This document shows positions 20,736-30,618 of a stretch of DNA of 64,000 nucleotides, one piece after another (position 1 is the stretch's first letter; each line of letters starts with the position of its first letter). The stretch lies in contig CAJJBN010000010.1 of NCBI GenBank assembly GCA_905182435.1, positions 1 through 64,000 on the forward strand, in the 5' to 3' direction. This DNA comes from Opitutaceae bacterium BACL24 MAG-120322-bin51. Its GTDB lineage: Bacteria; Verrucomicrobiota; Verrucomicrobiia; Opitutales; Coraliomargaritaceae. The position numbers and the translations under genes are program-made. The notes beneath the pieces are model-generated. The model worked only from the letters and a program-made list of their open reading frames with translations, did not search any database and had not been told where the DNA came from.

Positions 20736-23046
20736 GATTTGTCCCTTCTGTAAAAGATTCCACATCGCCGAGCACATCATCCCATGATTGGCCAAGCAAT
20801 AAAACTTCCGGTTCCAACACATAACCTGACTTCGCCCAAATCACCGCACGCACTTGCCGCACCAGTTCGATCACGTCCGCGGCGCTGGCACCGCCGCGGT
20901 TGACGATAAAGTTACCATGTACATCCGAAACTTCCGCCGCACCGACACGCATGCCTTTCACACCATAGGTATCGATCAACTTACCCGCAAAATTACCTTC
21001 TGGATTTTTAAAGATACAGCCAGCACTCGGATCTCTGGGCTGCGAAGCTTTGCGCGAACTCGAATAACTATCCATGCGCTCTCGAATCGAGGCTTCACCC
21101 TCAATCTCGGCACTCTTTAATACTGCCCCAAGCGCAATGCCACGGCTAATCTCTTCCACCTCACGATATCCAAAGTGAAACGCATCTTTAGGCAAATCCT
21201 GTAACTGCCCCGCCTGGTCCAAAAACTGCACACGCTCCACCACATCAAACATCCAATTACCCATCGCACCCGCATTCATACGCAATGCACCACCCAGCGC
21301 ACCAGGTATCCCTTCGAGAAACTCAAAACCAGCGAGACCTGCCTTTGCGGCATGTCCGCATATTTCTTTGAGTCGCACACCGGCGGCCGACCAGATGCGA
21401 CCATCGCTCAGCACCTCAGTGCGACGCCAGCCCGCAGATGAGAAACGGATAACCAATCCCGAGAAGCCTTGATCCGGCACCAATAAGTTCGAGCCACGAC
21501 CAAGACAGAACGTCTCCAGATTAAACAACTTTGCCGCGCGCAACAAGGCACGCAGATCACACAGGTTTGCCGGCTCCGCATAAAACCGTGCCGCACCACC
21601 GATGCGCATCGTCGTTTTATTCGCCAATGGCTCGTCCGATTTTAATACGCATTCCGATGATACACGATCTTTCAAAAAATCACACCATGCCGCAGCAACA
21701 TCCGCCCCATGACGACGCATCGAAGTAAACAAACCACCAAATTGATCAATATCCCCCGCCCCGACAAAGGCCACCAAACTAGGTTCACTACCAATCGAAT
21801 CCACCAGCCGTCGTATGCCCGCAGGGTTCATCGTCAATACTTCCGGCGGCTCTCCAGGGAACTCCTGAGCCATTTCTGCAATCGTGCCACCCTCAATCAC
21901 ACACTCATGCGCAGCATATACCGGCAACAAAAAGAGCTGGTCCGCTGCTTGCAAAATATCAGCAAAAGCGCGCTTGAATTGCTTGGTGCGCGAATAGCGA
22001 TGTGGTTGAAACACCACAACCAGTCGACGATCCGGAGCCATCGAGCGCAAACACTCAAACAACGCGGCAATCTCAGTGGGATGATGCGCATAGTCTTCGA
22101 CCACCGTAAGTTGCTCGTCGTAGTGAAGCACCGTTTGTCGCCGCGTCATTCCGCAGAAATCAGAAAGTACATCAGTAGGCAAGTTTGTAGATAACAGATT
22201 AAGAACAGCCAAAGCTGCCGCACCATTGATCAAATTAAAGCGCCCCACGACAGGCGCCTCAATCTGCGCTGCGGCGAAATGACCAGCCAGTTGCAAATGC
22301 CCGTTCCCACCAACCTGCACATCAAAATCTCCGTGCGCACCAAAAGTTAGTAGTTCCGCACCGCCAGTTTCGATAAAGCGCCCAGTCAAATCACCCTCGA
22401 CCGAAAGCAACACCTGCGCCTTGGTGCGCACAATCAGTTGACGGAAAGCATCATCCAGCATCTCGCCGCTGGAATAGCGGTCCGCATGGTCCCAATCCAC
22501 ATTTAGCACCACAGTGACTTCCGGAGAAAAATGATCAATCGTACCATCGCTCTCATCGACCTCCGCAATCAACCAATCACTCTCCACATAATGGCTTGGC
22601 GGCAGCGTCGTATCATTAAATAAACCACCGAGAATATAATTAGCAGCGACTCCGCACTGTCGTACCCCATGCGCAATCATTCCAGACGTCGTCGTCTTTC
22701 CATGGCTTCCGACCACCGCGATCAAGCGCTTCGAAGCCGCGACTTTGGCGAGCATCTCCCCACGACGTAAAGTCTTCAGCCCTTGTTCACCAGCCGCCAC
22801 TAACAACGGGTGGTCCGGCTGAATCGCACTTGAATAGACGACTGCCGTGAAGTCTACAAATTGTTCGGGGAAGACAAAGTCCCGAAGTGATACTCCAGCA
22901 TCCTCTAAAAAACAGCGCACACGCTCCTGTAAATTATCATCATATCCAGCAATCGAATAGCCAGCATGCGCCATCCAACCCGCCAGTGGTGCCATGCCCA
23001 TGCCGCCAATTCCGATAAACAAGTATGACTCCTTAGATTCAGTCAT
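20728..23046 (-). CDS. murC/murB: MurC-MurB fusion: UDP-MurNAc--L-Ala ligase / UDP-GlcNAc enolpyruvate reductase
   Basis: 772 aa. Residues about 1-455 are MurC: FIGIGGMGMAPLAGW, VVGSHGKTTTSGMIAHG (P-loop), EVDESDGT and NVDWDHADRY, then the C-terminal YAHHPTEI motif. Residues about 465-770 are MurB: NKTTMRIGGAARF, CLGRGSNLLVPDQGF, GIPGALGGALRMNAGAMG and SAGCIFKNP, with a Cys where E. coli MurB has its catalytic Ser229 (common in several phyla). The two enzymes are consecutive: MurB makes UDP-MurNAc, MurC adds L-Ala. Fusion could channel the intermediate. Overlaps murG by 4 bp. Confidence 0.93.
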   Translation of the reverse strand: MTESKESYLFIGIGGMGMAPLAGWMAHAGYSIAGYDDNLQERVRCFLEDAGVSLRDFVFPEQFVDFTAVVYSSAIQPDHPLLVAAGEQGLKTLRRGEMLAKVAASKRLIAVVGSHGKTTTSGMIAHGVRQCGVAANYILGGLFNDTTLPPSHYVESDWLIAEVDESDGTIDHFSPEVTVVLNVDWDHADRYSSGEMLDDAFRQLIVRTKAQVLLSVEGDLTGRFIETGGAELLTFGAHGDFDVQVGGNGHLQLAGHFAAAQIEAPVVGRFNLINGAAALAVLNLLSTNLPTDVLSDFCGMTRRQTVLHYDEQLTVVEDYAHHPTEIAALFECLRSMAPDRRLVVVFQPHRYSRTKQFKRAFADILQAADQLFLLPVYAAHECVIEGGTIAEMAQEFPGEPPEVLTMNPAGIRRLVDSIGSEPSLVAFVGAGDIDQFGGLFTSMRRHGADVAAAWCDFLKDRVSSECVLKSDEPLANKTTMRIGGAARFYAEPANLCDLRALLRAAKLFNLETFCLGRGSNLLVPDQGFSGLVIRFSSAGWRRTEVLSDGRIWSAAGVRLKEICGHAAKAGLAGFEFLEGIPGALGGALRMNAGAMGNWMFDVVERVQFLDQAGQLQDLPKDAFHFGYREVEEISRGIALGAVLKSAEIEGEASIRERMDSYSSSRKASQPRDPSAGCIFKNPEGNFAGKLIDTYGVKGMRVGAAEVSDVHGNFIVNRGGASAADVIELVRQVRAVIWAKSGYVLEPEVLLLGQSWDDVLGDVESFTEGTNRG

Positions 23047-24170
23047 ACCGCTGGCTCCAGTTTAACAGCTGCTGCTAAAGCCCGCGCGTTACACAATGCT
23101 TCGATATCAGACGCAATACGTTCACCCGAATCAAAACGATCCAGACGTTCGAGGTTGGATTTAAACTTACCAAGCATCCAGTCGTTAAACATCAACCCTT
23201 CAACTTCAGCTAACAATTGGCTCAACTCATCCTGAGCTAAAACTAAACCCGCGCCATGGCGCTCATGCATCACCGAATTCGCCTGCTGATGATCATCCGC
23301 AGCAAAAGGATACGGGATCAAAATCGACGGCGCACGACAACGAACAATCTCCGCGATCGAACCCGCACCTGCACGCGAGATCACTAGATCTGCAGCCGAA
23401 ATCACGTCGCCCATTTGATCTGAAAATGGCACAAAAGTCGCCGATACCTGCTCGCTTTTAGAACTGATTGTTTGTAGCGATCCTGCAGAATTTTTCCCGA
23501 GCCCGGTCACACAATAGACCGATATTCCTTGTTTCGCCAAGGCCTCAAAATGATCGACGACCCATTCATTCAGGGCCGCAGCACCTTGACTCCCACCGAT
23601 CAACACCAACAACTTATGGGGCACCGTAATGCCTAAAAGCTCGCAAGCCTCTGACTTCGAACGATGCTTCACATCGCCGCGAACGGGATAACCGAGATAA
23701 CGAACACGCCTGGAGGGCACCCCTTTTAAACGCACACCATCTGGTAAATACACACGCGTTGCGAGGTGCTTCAATAAACGCACCGCCTTACCCGGACGAC
23801 AGTTGGCCTCATGCACGGCAACTGGCACTCCTGCAAGACGAGCAGCTAAGCCTAAGCCCACCGAAAGAAACCCACCAAACAGCAACACCAGATCGGGTTT
23901 TTCCTTACGCACCAGCTTATGCGAAAAAAGGCAGCCGGACAGCAGGCTCCAACACGAGGTGATCCACTTTGTCACTCCACCCGAAAATGCCCGCCCAGGC
24001 GTCTTATGGAAATTCAGATGTGCATACTTCTCGATCAAGGCCGAATCCACCTGCTTCTGACTAATCAACAAAGTGCAGTGATGGCCACGCGATTGTAACA
24101 CCTCGGCGATCGCAATTCCTGGAGCCAGATGCCCACCAGTGCCACCACAGGCAATCAGTATACGGCTCAT
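23043..24170 (-). CDS. murG: UDP-GlcNAc:undecaprenyl-PP-MurNAc-pentapeptide transferase MurG
   Basis: 375 aa GT28 enzyme completing lipid II on the inner leaflet. N-domain: ILIACGGTGGHLAPGIAIAE (first glycine loop), then FGGFLSVGLGLAARLAGVPV and VHEANCRPGKA. C-domain: LIGGSQGAAALN, ISRAGAGSIAEI, and IPYPFAADDHQQANS, all at the usual places for sugar-nucleotide binding. Overlaps ftsW and murC-murB by 4 bp each, so it sits in the core of the operon. Confidence 0.95.
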   Translation of the reverse strand: MSRILIACGGTGGHLAPGIAIAEVLQSRGHHCTLLISQKQVDSALIEKYAHLNFHKTPGRAFSGGVTKWITSCWSLLSGCLFSHKLVRKEKPDLVLLFGGFLSVGLGLAARLAGVPVAVHEANCRPGKAVRLLKHLATRVYLPDGVRLKGVPSRRVRYLGYPVRGDVKHRSKSEACELLGITVPHKLLVLIGGSQGAAALNEWVVDHFEALAKQGISVYCVTGLGKNSAGSLQTISSKSEQVSATFVPFSDQMGDVISAADLVISRAGAGSIAEIVRCRAPSILIPYPFAADDHQQANSVMHERHGAGLVLAQDELSQLLAEVEGLMFNDWMLGKFKSNLERLDRFDSGERIASDIEALCNARALAAAVKLEPAV

Positions 24171-25309
24171 AGCTCACGCTGTCTCCACAACGCAGGTAGC
24201 TCCCATGAACGGAAGCCGTTTAAAATAATTCCAGTCAACACAAACATGAAAACAAGATTCGAGCCGCCGTACGAAATAAACGGCAAAGACATTCCCTTAG
24301 TCGGAAGACATCCCGTAACCACTCCAATATTAATTAATGCCTGAAGCGTCACAAATAGCAGCGCCCCCATAATTAACAAATATTGATACAGATCCGGCGC
24401 ACGCTTCAGTTGCAACACGCCGACAAAAAATAAAGTCATAAAAAGAACCACCACCCCAAGGGTAAATACGAGGCCGAGTTCTTCACCGACGATGGCAAAA
24501 ATAAAGTCTGTATGGGCTTCAGGTAAAAATGACATCTGCTGACGCCCCGCACCGAGCCCCACGCCTTGCACGCCGCCAGCGCCAAAGGCTAGAATGCCCT
24601 GCCACAACTGATAAGAGCTATCACTGCGATTACCTTCAACATCGAGAAAGGACGTGATGCGCTGTAAGCGCACAGGATCGTGATACACCGCCACAGAAAA
24701 CAAAGCCAGGGCGGCAATCGCGGTGGGAATTAGAAACTTCAATCGCAGCCCAGCGAGATAAAGCATAATGCCACCCACAGCACCGCAAAGAAAGGCAGTG
24801 CCGAAATCAGGCTCTATGATGATTAAACCACAAATCACCGCAAGCATACCACAAGGCACGATAAAACCACGCAGCACATCATCCAAATTGCGCCGATTCG
24901 CCGCGAGATAATGCGCCATCATAAACAGTAAGCCCAACTTCCCGATCTCCGACACCTGCAAGCGCATCGGTCCGCAATCGATCCAACGCTGCGCGCCATT
25001 AACCGTCACACCGATACCAGGGATCAGCACCAAAACTAATAACAGCACCGCGCCCCCTGCTAAAATATATGCATAGTCTCGCAAGGCTGCCAAATTAACA
25101 ATCATCGCAAGGCCCCCTGACAGCGTCGCAATCACTAACCAGATGAGCTGCTTACGCAGCAGCACCGTCGGGTCGGAATGCATCGCTTGCGAGGCGCTAA
25201 ATAGCACCACCAGGCCAAGAAACGTGAGCGAAATAACAATCAGAGCGATAAACACTCCTGCTGGCGGAATACTCCAAAAGGAATTTCGCAAAGCAGTCCG
25301 TGCGCACAT
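24167..25309 (-). CDS. ftsW: lipid II polymerase FtsW (SEDS family)
   Basis: 380 aa with about ten membrane helices. SEDS signatures are present: VNGAQRWIDCGPMRLQVSEI (loop with the conserved W and PxxxQPSE-like element), IIIEPDFGTAFLC, and PTKGMSLPFISYGGSNL near the C-terminus. The large extracellular loop (VEGNRSDSSYQLWQGILAFG) holds the usual conserved QxxQ region in variant form. The position between murD and murG favours FtsW over RodA. It polymerises septal glycan with FtsI, which is not in this window. Confidence 0.93.
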   Translation of the reverse strand: MCARTALRNSFWSIPPAGVFIALIVISLTFLGLVVLFSASQAMHSDPTVLLRKQLIWLVIATLSGGLAMIVNLAALRDYAYILAGGAVLLLVLVLIPGIGVTVNGAQRWIDCGPMRLQVSEIGKLGLLFMMAHYLAANRRNLDDVLRGFIVPCGMLAVICGLIIIEPDFGTAFLCGAVGGIMLYLAGLRLKFLIPTAIAALALFSVAVYHDPVRLQRITSFLDVEGNRSDSSYQLWQGILAFGAGGVQGVGLGAGRQQMSFLPEAHTDFIFAIVGEELGLVFTLGVVVLFMTLFFVGVLQLKRAPDLYQYLLIMGALLFVTLQALINIGVVTGCLPTKGMSLPFISYGGSNLVFMFVLTGIILNGFRSWELPALWRQREL

Positions 25310-25347
25310 TCTATACTGATATCAAGCTAAACGGTTAAGTCGAAAGA

Positions 25348-26481
25348 TTACTGATCATCCAGACGGATAACTGGAATCTCTACAGCATTTTCGAATAAGG
25401 CATCAGTATTAATCTCAACGATATCCTCTTCGACTAATGGATCCGCTTCGACCACACGGATCTCGATCGGTCCGTCACTGCTCGCGGTCACTACAGGTCC
25501 CGCAGCAGCGACTGTTGTGGTCTGTGCTGCGACATTCGCCGCACTACCGGTGGAGCTGACTTTAAGTTTCTGCCCAATCTGCATCTTGCGCGGATCGGTG
25601 ATGCCGTTAATCGCAAGCAACTCAGACGCAGTCATACCATATTGACGCGCTATCGTTGCAGGATATTCGCCCGCCGTTACAATGTGCGTGCCGTTTGCGT
25701 TGACCGCTCCGGCTGGCTTGACCGCCGCGGCTGGCGCTGGAGTCGTCACAGTCGAGCTGCCGCTGCTAGCACCCGCGACTGGAATCATCAACTTCTCGCC
25801 AACACGAATCAGATCGGAAGTCTTGTTGTTGGCAGCTTTGAGCGCTCTTACCGAAGTCTTATACTTCACTGCGATCTTAGATAAATTATCGCCACCCTTC
25901 ACCGTGTAAGTTTCGGTGGCCATGTTATAATCAGACGGCTGGTATGCATCCGCCGCCTCTGTTGTGACGGTTGCAGTGCCACCCTCAACCGGAATTTGAA
26001 TTTGCTGACCCACCTTAAGCACCGAATTCTCATTCAAGTCATTCGCAGTATATAGCTCATTAAGCGAAACATTATAGCGCTTGGCAATCGCCCAGAGGCT
26101 ATCGCCCTTCTTCACCGCATAGCCTTGCAACGACGGGCCAGCCACATCGACTGTCGAGACTGCCGTCTCGGCAACGATTGGTTCAAGTTGCGGCGTCACT
26201 TCTTCAAATTCAGCAAACTCGAGCTCCGGGCGATTTGGCGTATAACGGCCATCTTCACTCGCATCAAATCCGGCGTTAAACGCAGGATCGATCGAAGCGT
26301 CTAAACGAGTTGCAGGGATCAAGCTCTCAGATGACTCCTGCCCCACCAAACCAGTGGTTCGATTCTGTTGATATGTTTGTGTCGGCGGTTGCGTGGTTCC
26401 ACAGCCCGGCTGGACGATAAGAACGGCAATAATACCGAGATGAAGACAGAGGACAAACCCGAAGACTTTTGAAATTTTCAT
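25348..26481 (-). CDS. LysM-domain lipoprotein within the dcw operon
   Basis: 377 aa. The N-terminus has a hydrophobic segment ending in a possible lipobox (LIVQPGC). Three LysM domains lie at about 120-167 (GYAVKKGDSLWAIAKRYN), 190-235 (TYTVKGGDNLSKIAVKYK) and 262-310 (THIVTAGEYPATIARQYG), separated by Ala/Thr/Pro-rich linkers, with an acidic C-terminal tail. LysM binds peptidoglycan glycan strands. No catalytic domain is present, so it probably acts as a wall-binding scaffold. Its place between murD and ftsW is not part of the classical dcw order and suggests a divisome or cell-wall role. Confidence 0.8.
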   Translation of the reverse strand: MKISKVFGFVLCLHLGIIAVLIVQPGCGTTQPPTQTYQQNRTTGLVGQESSESLIPATRLDASIDPAFNAGFDASEDGRYTPNRPELEFAEFEEVTPQLEPIVAETAVSTVDVAGPSLQGYAVKKGDSLWAIAKRYNVSLNELYTANDLNENSVLKVGQQIQIPVEGGTATVTTEAADAYQPSDYNMATETYTVKGGDNLSKIAVKYKTSVRALKAANNKTSDLIRVGEKLMIPVAGASSGSSTVTTPAPAAAVKPAGAVNANGTHIVTAGEYPATIARQYGMTASELLAINGITDPRKMQIGQKLKVSSTGSAANVAAQTTTVAAAGPVVTASSDGPIEIRVVEADPLVEEDIVEINTDALFENAVEIPVIRLDDQ

Positions 26482-26516
26482 AATACTTTACGCTGCAATT
26501 ACATTTAGAAGATACA

Positions 26517-27818
26517 CTACTTGAGCCGATCGGCATCCTTCAAACTAAAAACAGTGGAAATGAAGCTTTTTCCGCGAGCGGCGTAGCCCGAGAACTGATC
26601 GAAGCTGGCAAAACCTGGACTTAATAAAACAACCGACGGCGAATTAGCCAATGCCGCACGTGTTGCCGCCACCACGGCTGCGTCAAAATCAGCGCGAATT
26701 TCGACGCAAGAATGGACCGGCCTCAAGCTCTCAGCAAGTGACTCCGCCACTTCACCATATAGAAAAACCGCCTCGACCTTTGGCGCAATTGACCGCGCGA
26801 ATGCATCGAAATCTCCGCCTTTGCGACTGCCACCGCCAATCCAATAGACTAGTCCATCTAAGCCATCGATCGCCGCCAAAGCCGCATGAAAGTTGGTCGC
26901 CTTGGAGTCGTTCCAAAAAGTCACCCCACCCCAGCTATCGACAGGGCACAAGCGGTGCGCGGCTAACTGAAAGGCATTCGCACTATCGATCAACGACTCG
27001 ACGGGTCGGTCCAGCGCCCGCCAGAGCGCCGCCGCTAGCGCGAAATTGGTGCTCTGCGGCGAGATGCGAAAAGGCGAATCTGGCGCAAGTCGATCGATTA
27101 AGCCCGAATCTTTATCCACCACAATCGAACCCGAAATACCAGACAGCTTAGGGTCAAACGCAATTACATCGACCCCCAGCACCGACGGTGCACCTGCACG
27201 CAAACAGGACAAGAGCTGGGCTTTGGACGCAAAATACTCAGCCATCGACTCGTAGCGATCCAAATGATCTTCGGCAAAATTGCTCCAGATCAGCCCATCG
27301 AGCTGCAGCCCATCTGGCAATTCTGCCTGAAACGAGCTGATCTCACACACCGCAGTCGCCTCGGCATGGTTGGCATCGCCGAGCACGCACTCACTTAATG
27401 GCGTGCCTATATTCCCCGCCTCAACTGCGGTCTGCCCTGCTCTGTTCAACGCATTGCACAGCAACGACGTGATTGTGGTCTTACCGTTCGTGCCCGTGAC
27501 ACCGAGCAAACGCCCGCGCCAATGCAACGCTGCAAAGCCCAGCTCGCTATAGCAGGGGCGACCGGAGCGCTGCACCAAGACGCGCCATGGATGTGCAATC
27601 GCAAACCCAGGACTAAAGACAAACGCATCAAACTCACTCAACGACTCCGCACTGAAATCCGCAGCGTCGCCGCGTCCGTGTTGATCAAACAAGCAGAGCT
27701 CGAGCCCCAAGCTGAGCACCAAGCGCCGTGCAGCCTGCCCGCTGACGCCAGCCCCAAAAATGGCGACACGCTTATACGTGCTGATCGCTGCGCCTACAGA
27801 TGTATGAAAAGTCTTCAA
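26517..27818 (-). CDS. murD: UDP-N-acetylmuramoyl-L-alanine--D-glutamate ligase
   Basis: 433 aa. N-terminal Rossmann-like domain (VAIFGAGVSGQAARRLV), central ATPase domain with P-loop GVTGTNGKTTITSLLCNAL, EISSFQAELP, and the NFAEDHLDRYESMAEYFASK motif, then C-terminal domain with WNDSKATNFHAALAAI and GGGSRKGGDF. This order is diagnostic for MurD. It adds D-Glu to UDP-MurNAc-L-Ala, the product of the MurC domain encoded downstream. It is the first gene of the minus-strand run; the usual upstream dcw genes (mraZ, mraW, ftsI, murE, murF, mraY) are not next to it. Confidence 0.93.
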   Translation of the reverse strand: MKTFHTSVGAAISTYKRVAIFGAGVSGQAARRLVLSLGLELCLFDQHGRGDAADFSAESLSEFDAFVFSPGFAIAHPWRVLVQRSGRPCYSELGFAALHWRGRLLGVTGTNGKTTITSLLCNALNRAGQTAVEAGNIGTPLSECVLGDANHAEATAVCEISSFQAELPDGLQLDGLIWSNFAEDHLDRYESMAEYFASKAQLLSCLRAGAPSVLGVDVIAFDPKLSGISGSIVVDKDSGLIDRLAPDSPFRISPQSTNFALAAALWRALDRPVESLIDSANAFQLAAHRLCPVDSWGGVTFWNDSKATNFHAALAAIDGLDGLVYWIGGGSRKGGDFDAFARSIAPKVEAVFLYGEVAESLAESLRPVHSCVEIRADFDAAVVAATRAALANSPSVVLLSPGFASFDQFSGYAARGKSFISTVFSLKDADRLK

Positions 27819-27955
27819 ATCAGTTAAATTTCAAGATAAGCATATGTTAAAATCAGTCATGCCTAAGAATAATCGCGTAAGATAATACGCTGCAGGCTTG
27901 AAATGCAAGAGGCCTACTATATCCACAACGAATTTCTAACAATTCGCACAACACA

Positions 27956-28990
27956 ATGACACACAAACTTATCTACGCACTCATCGTAGCCTCGCTCGCC
28001 ACACTCTTCGCTAACGCGGATACAGTGACGACTCAAGACGGCTCGACACTAAACGGCATTATCACGCTGATTGATAAGGGAGAAATCCACATCGACACGA
28101 AATACGCCGGCAAACTGAAAATCAAGCAGCACGAGGTGGTGACCTTTGAGACAGAATCGTCCATCGTCGTCCGCCTTGACAGCGGCACAACGATGTCCGG
28201 CCCAATCACCGCCTGCAGCGATGGCACACTTCAGATCAAATCCGAAGATGGCGTGCTCGAAACCAACACCAGCAAGATAGCGGCAAGTTGGGCTCCGACC
28301 GCCGCCGATCCTGAGATTGATCGCAATAGTCGCAAGTGGCGCTACGACTTCGCGCTCAACTTGAGCGGCAAAAAAGGCAACACCGATAAGTCCCACCTCG
28401 GCACCGACCTCGACGTACGCCTCAAAGGCCCGGACGACGAGCTACACTTCGGCTTTGAATACGAGCAAGGCAACGAAAACGACAACCAAACCGACGACCG
28501 CGCACTCGGGCGCATCGGCTACGAGCGCTTCAACCCAAAGAACATCGGTTGGTATGTGCACAACGCCTTGGAAACCGACAAGATCAGTGACATCTACATG
28601 CGCTCCACAACCGGCGCCGGTGCTTCCTGCCGAGTTATCAACAACGACACGCAAACACTCATCGTCCGCAGCGGTTTGGGCTACCGCTTCACTGACTTCG
28701 AAACCGATAGTCGCGACAACGACTCCTCCGCCACATACGAAGCAAGTTTAGAGCACAGCTATCAATACAAGGACCTTTGCTGGCTCGAAAACAAACTCTA
28801 CTATTCACCCGCATTGGATGACTTCGGCAACTATCGTGCGATTCACGACAGCAGCCTAAAGATCCCCGTCGGAAATGGTGAAAGCTTCTGGATTCGTATG
28901 GGCATTAAGAATGAATACGAAAGCCAAACCTCGGCGGAAGAAAAACTCGACACCAGCTACTATACCAAGCTGATCTACAGCTGGAAATAA
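27956..28990 (+). CDS. DUF481 outer-membrane beta-barrel protein
   Basis: 344 aa with signal peptide (LIYALIVASLATLFANA). Residues about 25-110 resemble a small beta domain repeated twice (DGSTLNGIITLIDKGEIHI and SGTTMSGPITACSDGTLQI). The remainder (WRYDFALNLSGKKGNTDKSHLG... to TKLIYSWK) has alternating aromatic and polar residues and ends in an aromatic-rich strand, as in the DUF481/YdiY barrels. Function unknown; salt-induced in other bacteria. Divergent from murD with 137 bp between the starts. Confidence 0.75.
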   Translation: MTHKLIYALIVASLATLFANADTVTTQDGSTLNGIITLIDKGEIHIDTKYAGKLKIKQHEVVTFETESSIVVRLDSGTTMSGPITACSDGTLQIKSEDGVLETNTSKIAASWAPTAADPEIDRNSRKWRYDFALNLSGKKGNTDKSHLGTDLDVRLKGPDDELHFGFEYEQGNENDNQTDDRALGRIGYERFNPKNIGWYVHNALETDKISDIYMRSTTGAGASCRVINNDTQTLIVRSGLGYRFTDFETDSRDNDSSATYEASLEHSYQYKDLCWLENKLYYSPALDDFGNYRAIHDSSLKIPVGNGESFWIRMGIKNEYESQTSAEEKLDTSYYTKLIYSWK

Positions 28991-29112
28991 GAGATCCAAC
29001 AGATCCATACTTTCACAATTCCGTTCCTATGATCGGGATTTTTCATTGGTTGACACCAGCACCTAAAACTTAGCATAGACGCAGCAACACCTTTCCCAAC
29101 CAGCACGCGACC

Positions 29113-29733
29113 ATGCCTCCTTACTTATTACTTATTCTCACTCCATTCATCACAGCCGCGATCGGATGGTTTACTAATTGGGTTGCGATCAAGATGCTAT
29201 TCCACCCACGCGTTCCCGTGCGTATCTTCTGCTGGAAATGGCAAGGATTGATCCCGCGCCGTCAGCTTCAGCTAGCCAGCGAATCCGCTGAAATTATTGA
29301 GCGCGAGATTCTGCAGCAGCACATGATCCTCAATGAGATTAAAAAGATTAATCTTGAGCCTTATTTGGAGAAAACCGCGCACACTCTCGTCTGGGAACGC
29401 ATTGGCCCGCAATTGCGTGCGATCCCGCTACTGGGCAGTTTTATCAACGACGGTATACTCGCGAAGTTCGAAGTCATCGCTTGTGCGGAGATCAAGAATG
29501 AGGCCGGCCCATTGATCGAAAAAGTGGCGACCCAATTCGAAGCATCGGTCGATCTCAAACAAATGATCGAAGACAACATCGCAGCATTCGACCTCGAACG
29601 CCTAGAGGGCATTGTTAACGCAGTCGCCAAACGTGAATTCCGCACAATTGAAGCTTTAGGTGCGGTGCTGGGCTTCGTGATTGGCTGCCTGCAGGTCGCA
29701 TTATTCTGGGTAACCGGAGCGATTGCATTGTGA
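29113..29733 (+). CDS. DUF445 family membrane protein (short form)
   Basis: 206 aa. It begins with a hydrophobic helix and FITAAIGWFTNWVAIKMLFHP, the clearest DUF445 signature, then IFCWKWQGLIPRRQLQLASESAEII. The middle is helical and amphipathic and a second membrane helix is at the C-terminus (FVIGCLQVALFWVTGAIAL). Hairpin topology with a long helical cytoplasmic domain is typical of the family, whose role is unknown. TTGACA at 29050-29055 could be a -35 element but the -10 is weak. Confidence 0.75.
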   Translation: MPPYLLLILTPFITAAIGWFTNWVAIKMLFHPRVPVRIFCWKWQGLIPRRQLQLASESAEIIEREILQQHMILNEIKKINLEPYLEKTAHTLVWERIGPQLRAIPLLGSFINDGILAKFEVIACAEIKNEAGPLIEKVATQFEASVDLKQMIEDNIAAFDLERLEGIVNAVAKREFRTIEALGAVLGFVIGCLQVALFWVTGAIAL

Positions 29734-29933
29734 TCGACAGACCGCCTGACGCATCAGTGACATGAACAGCCGAACTTCGCTCGAGTCGCGCCAACAAAAT
29801 AGAATAACTAAATAGTAGTTAGTTCAAAATCTAATTCTGATGAACATTCGCGAAAAAAGGTTGTCCAATCTTTCAACTGCCCACATCATCTAAATAGAAT
29901 TTCATCCACCTCACCCCAAATACATAGACTCAA

Positions 29934-30524
29934 ATGAAACGATTTATTCTACTGGCACTGTCCCTCTGCATCGCAAATCTCACTTTCGCCCAAGATTCTG
30001 CGGCACAAGTTGATAATATTAAGTTTAAAAACCTCAGCGACGACTGGGTCGAGATGGAGGTGCAGATCAAGGCCAACCGCAACTTGTCTCCCGATGCCAA
30101 AAACGAGCGTTTTGTCGACAACATCAAGGTGCTGGGCTATTTCGCCTACGTGCGCGACCGCAAAGCCAGAACTTTTGACTTCTACAAAGCCGAAGTCGAA
30201 GTCATCTCCATCGAGCAAGGAAAGACCGAAAACGTCTATTTTTATATGCCTGGTATCGTCGTCAAGCGCGACCGCCTACCTAAAGAGCCGCCCTACTACT
30301 TCGTCGCTTTGGAAATCAACGGCCAAGTGCTGCCCATCGATAGCCGCGCTTACTCAAAAAGTACACTCAACGACGACACTATCCGCAGCATGAAGACTAA
30401 AGCAGATGCCGAGAGTGAGCCCAACGACTTCATCCTCAAGCCAAGCTATAACGCACCACTCGGTCTGATCGGCGCACGACCTTCCAAAATGGCGCCACTC
30501 ATCAGGCGCGAACCGAAGGAGTAA
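29934..30524 (+). CDS. secreted hypothetical protein
   Basis: 196 aa with a signal peptide (MKRFILLALSLCIANLTFAQ). The mature part starts with VDNIKFKNLSDDWVEMEVQIKAN, then DNIKVLGYFAYVRDRKARTFDFYKAEVEV and PYYFVALEINGQVLPID, a beta-sandwich-like pattern, and ends in a flexible basic tail. I do not recognise the family with confidence; it is loosely reminiscent of small periplasmic proteins near type IV pilus genes of Verrucomicrobia, but no pilus gene is adjacent. Standalone gene in a repeat-rich neighbourhood. Confidence 0.6.
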   Translation: MKRFILLALSLCIANLTFAQDSAAQVDNIKFKNLSDDWVEMEVQIKANRNLSPDAKNERFVDNIKVLGYFAYVRDRKARTFDFYKAEVEVISIEQGKTENVYFYMPGIVVKRDRLPKEPPYYFVALEINGQVLPIDSRAYSKSTLNDDTIRSMKTKADAESEPNDFILKPSYNAPLGLIGARPSKMAPLIRREPKE

Positions 30525-30618
30525 TCGGCAGCAACAGACCCTGCCATGCAGGCTCTAAAAACAGCCCTCACACGACAAGGCGTAGTGCATTTTTCGCATA
30601 CTTGCTGCAAGACAGGAG

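Noticed and set aside
20728-21700. Loss of MurB activity because the catalytic Ser is Cys
   Set aside because: The SAGC(x)FKNP form is common in active MurB proteins of several phyla, so it is not evidence of inactivity.
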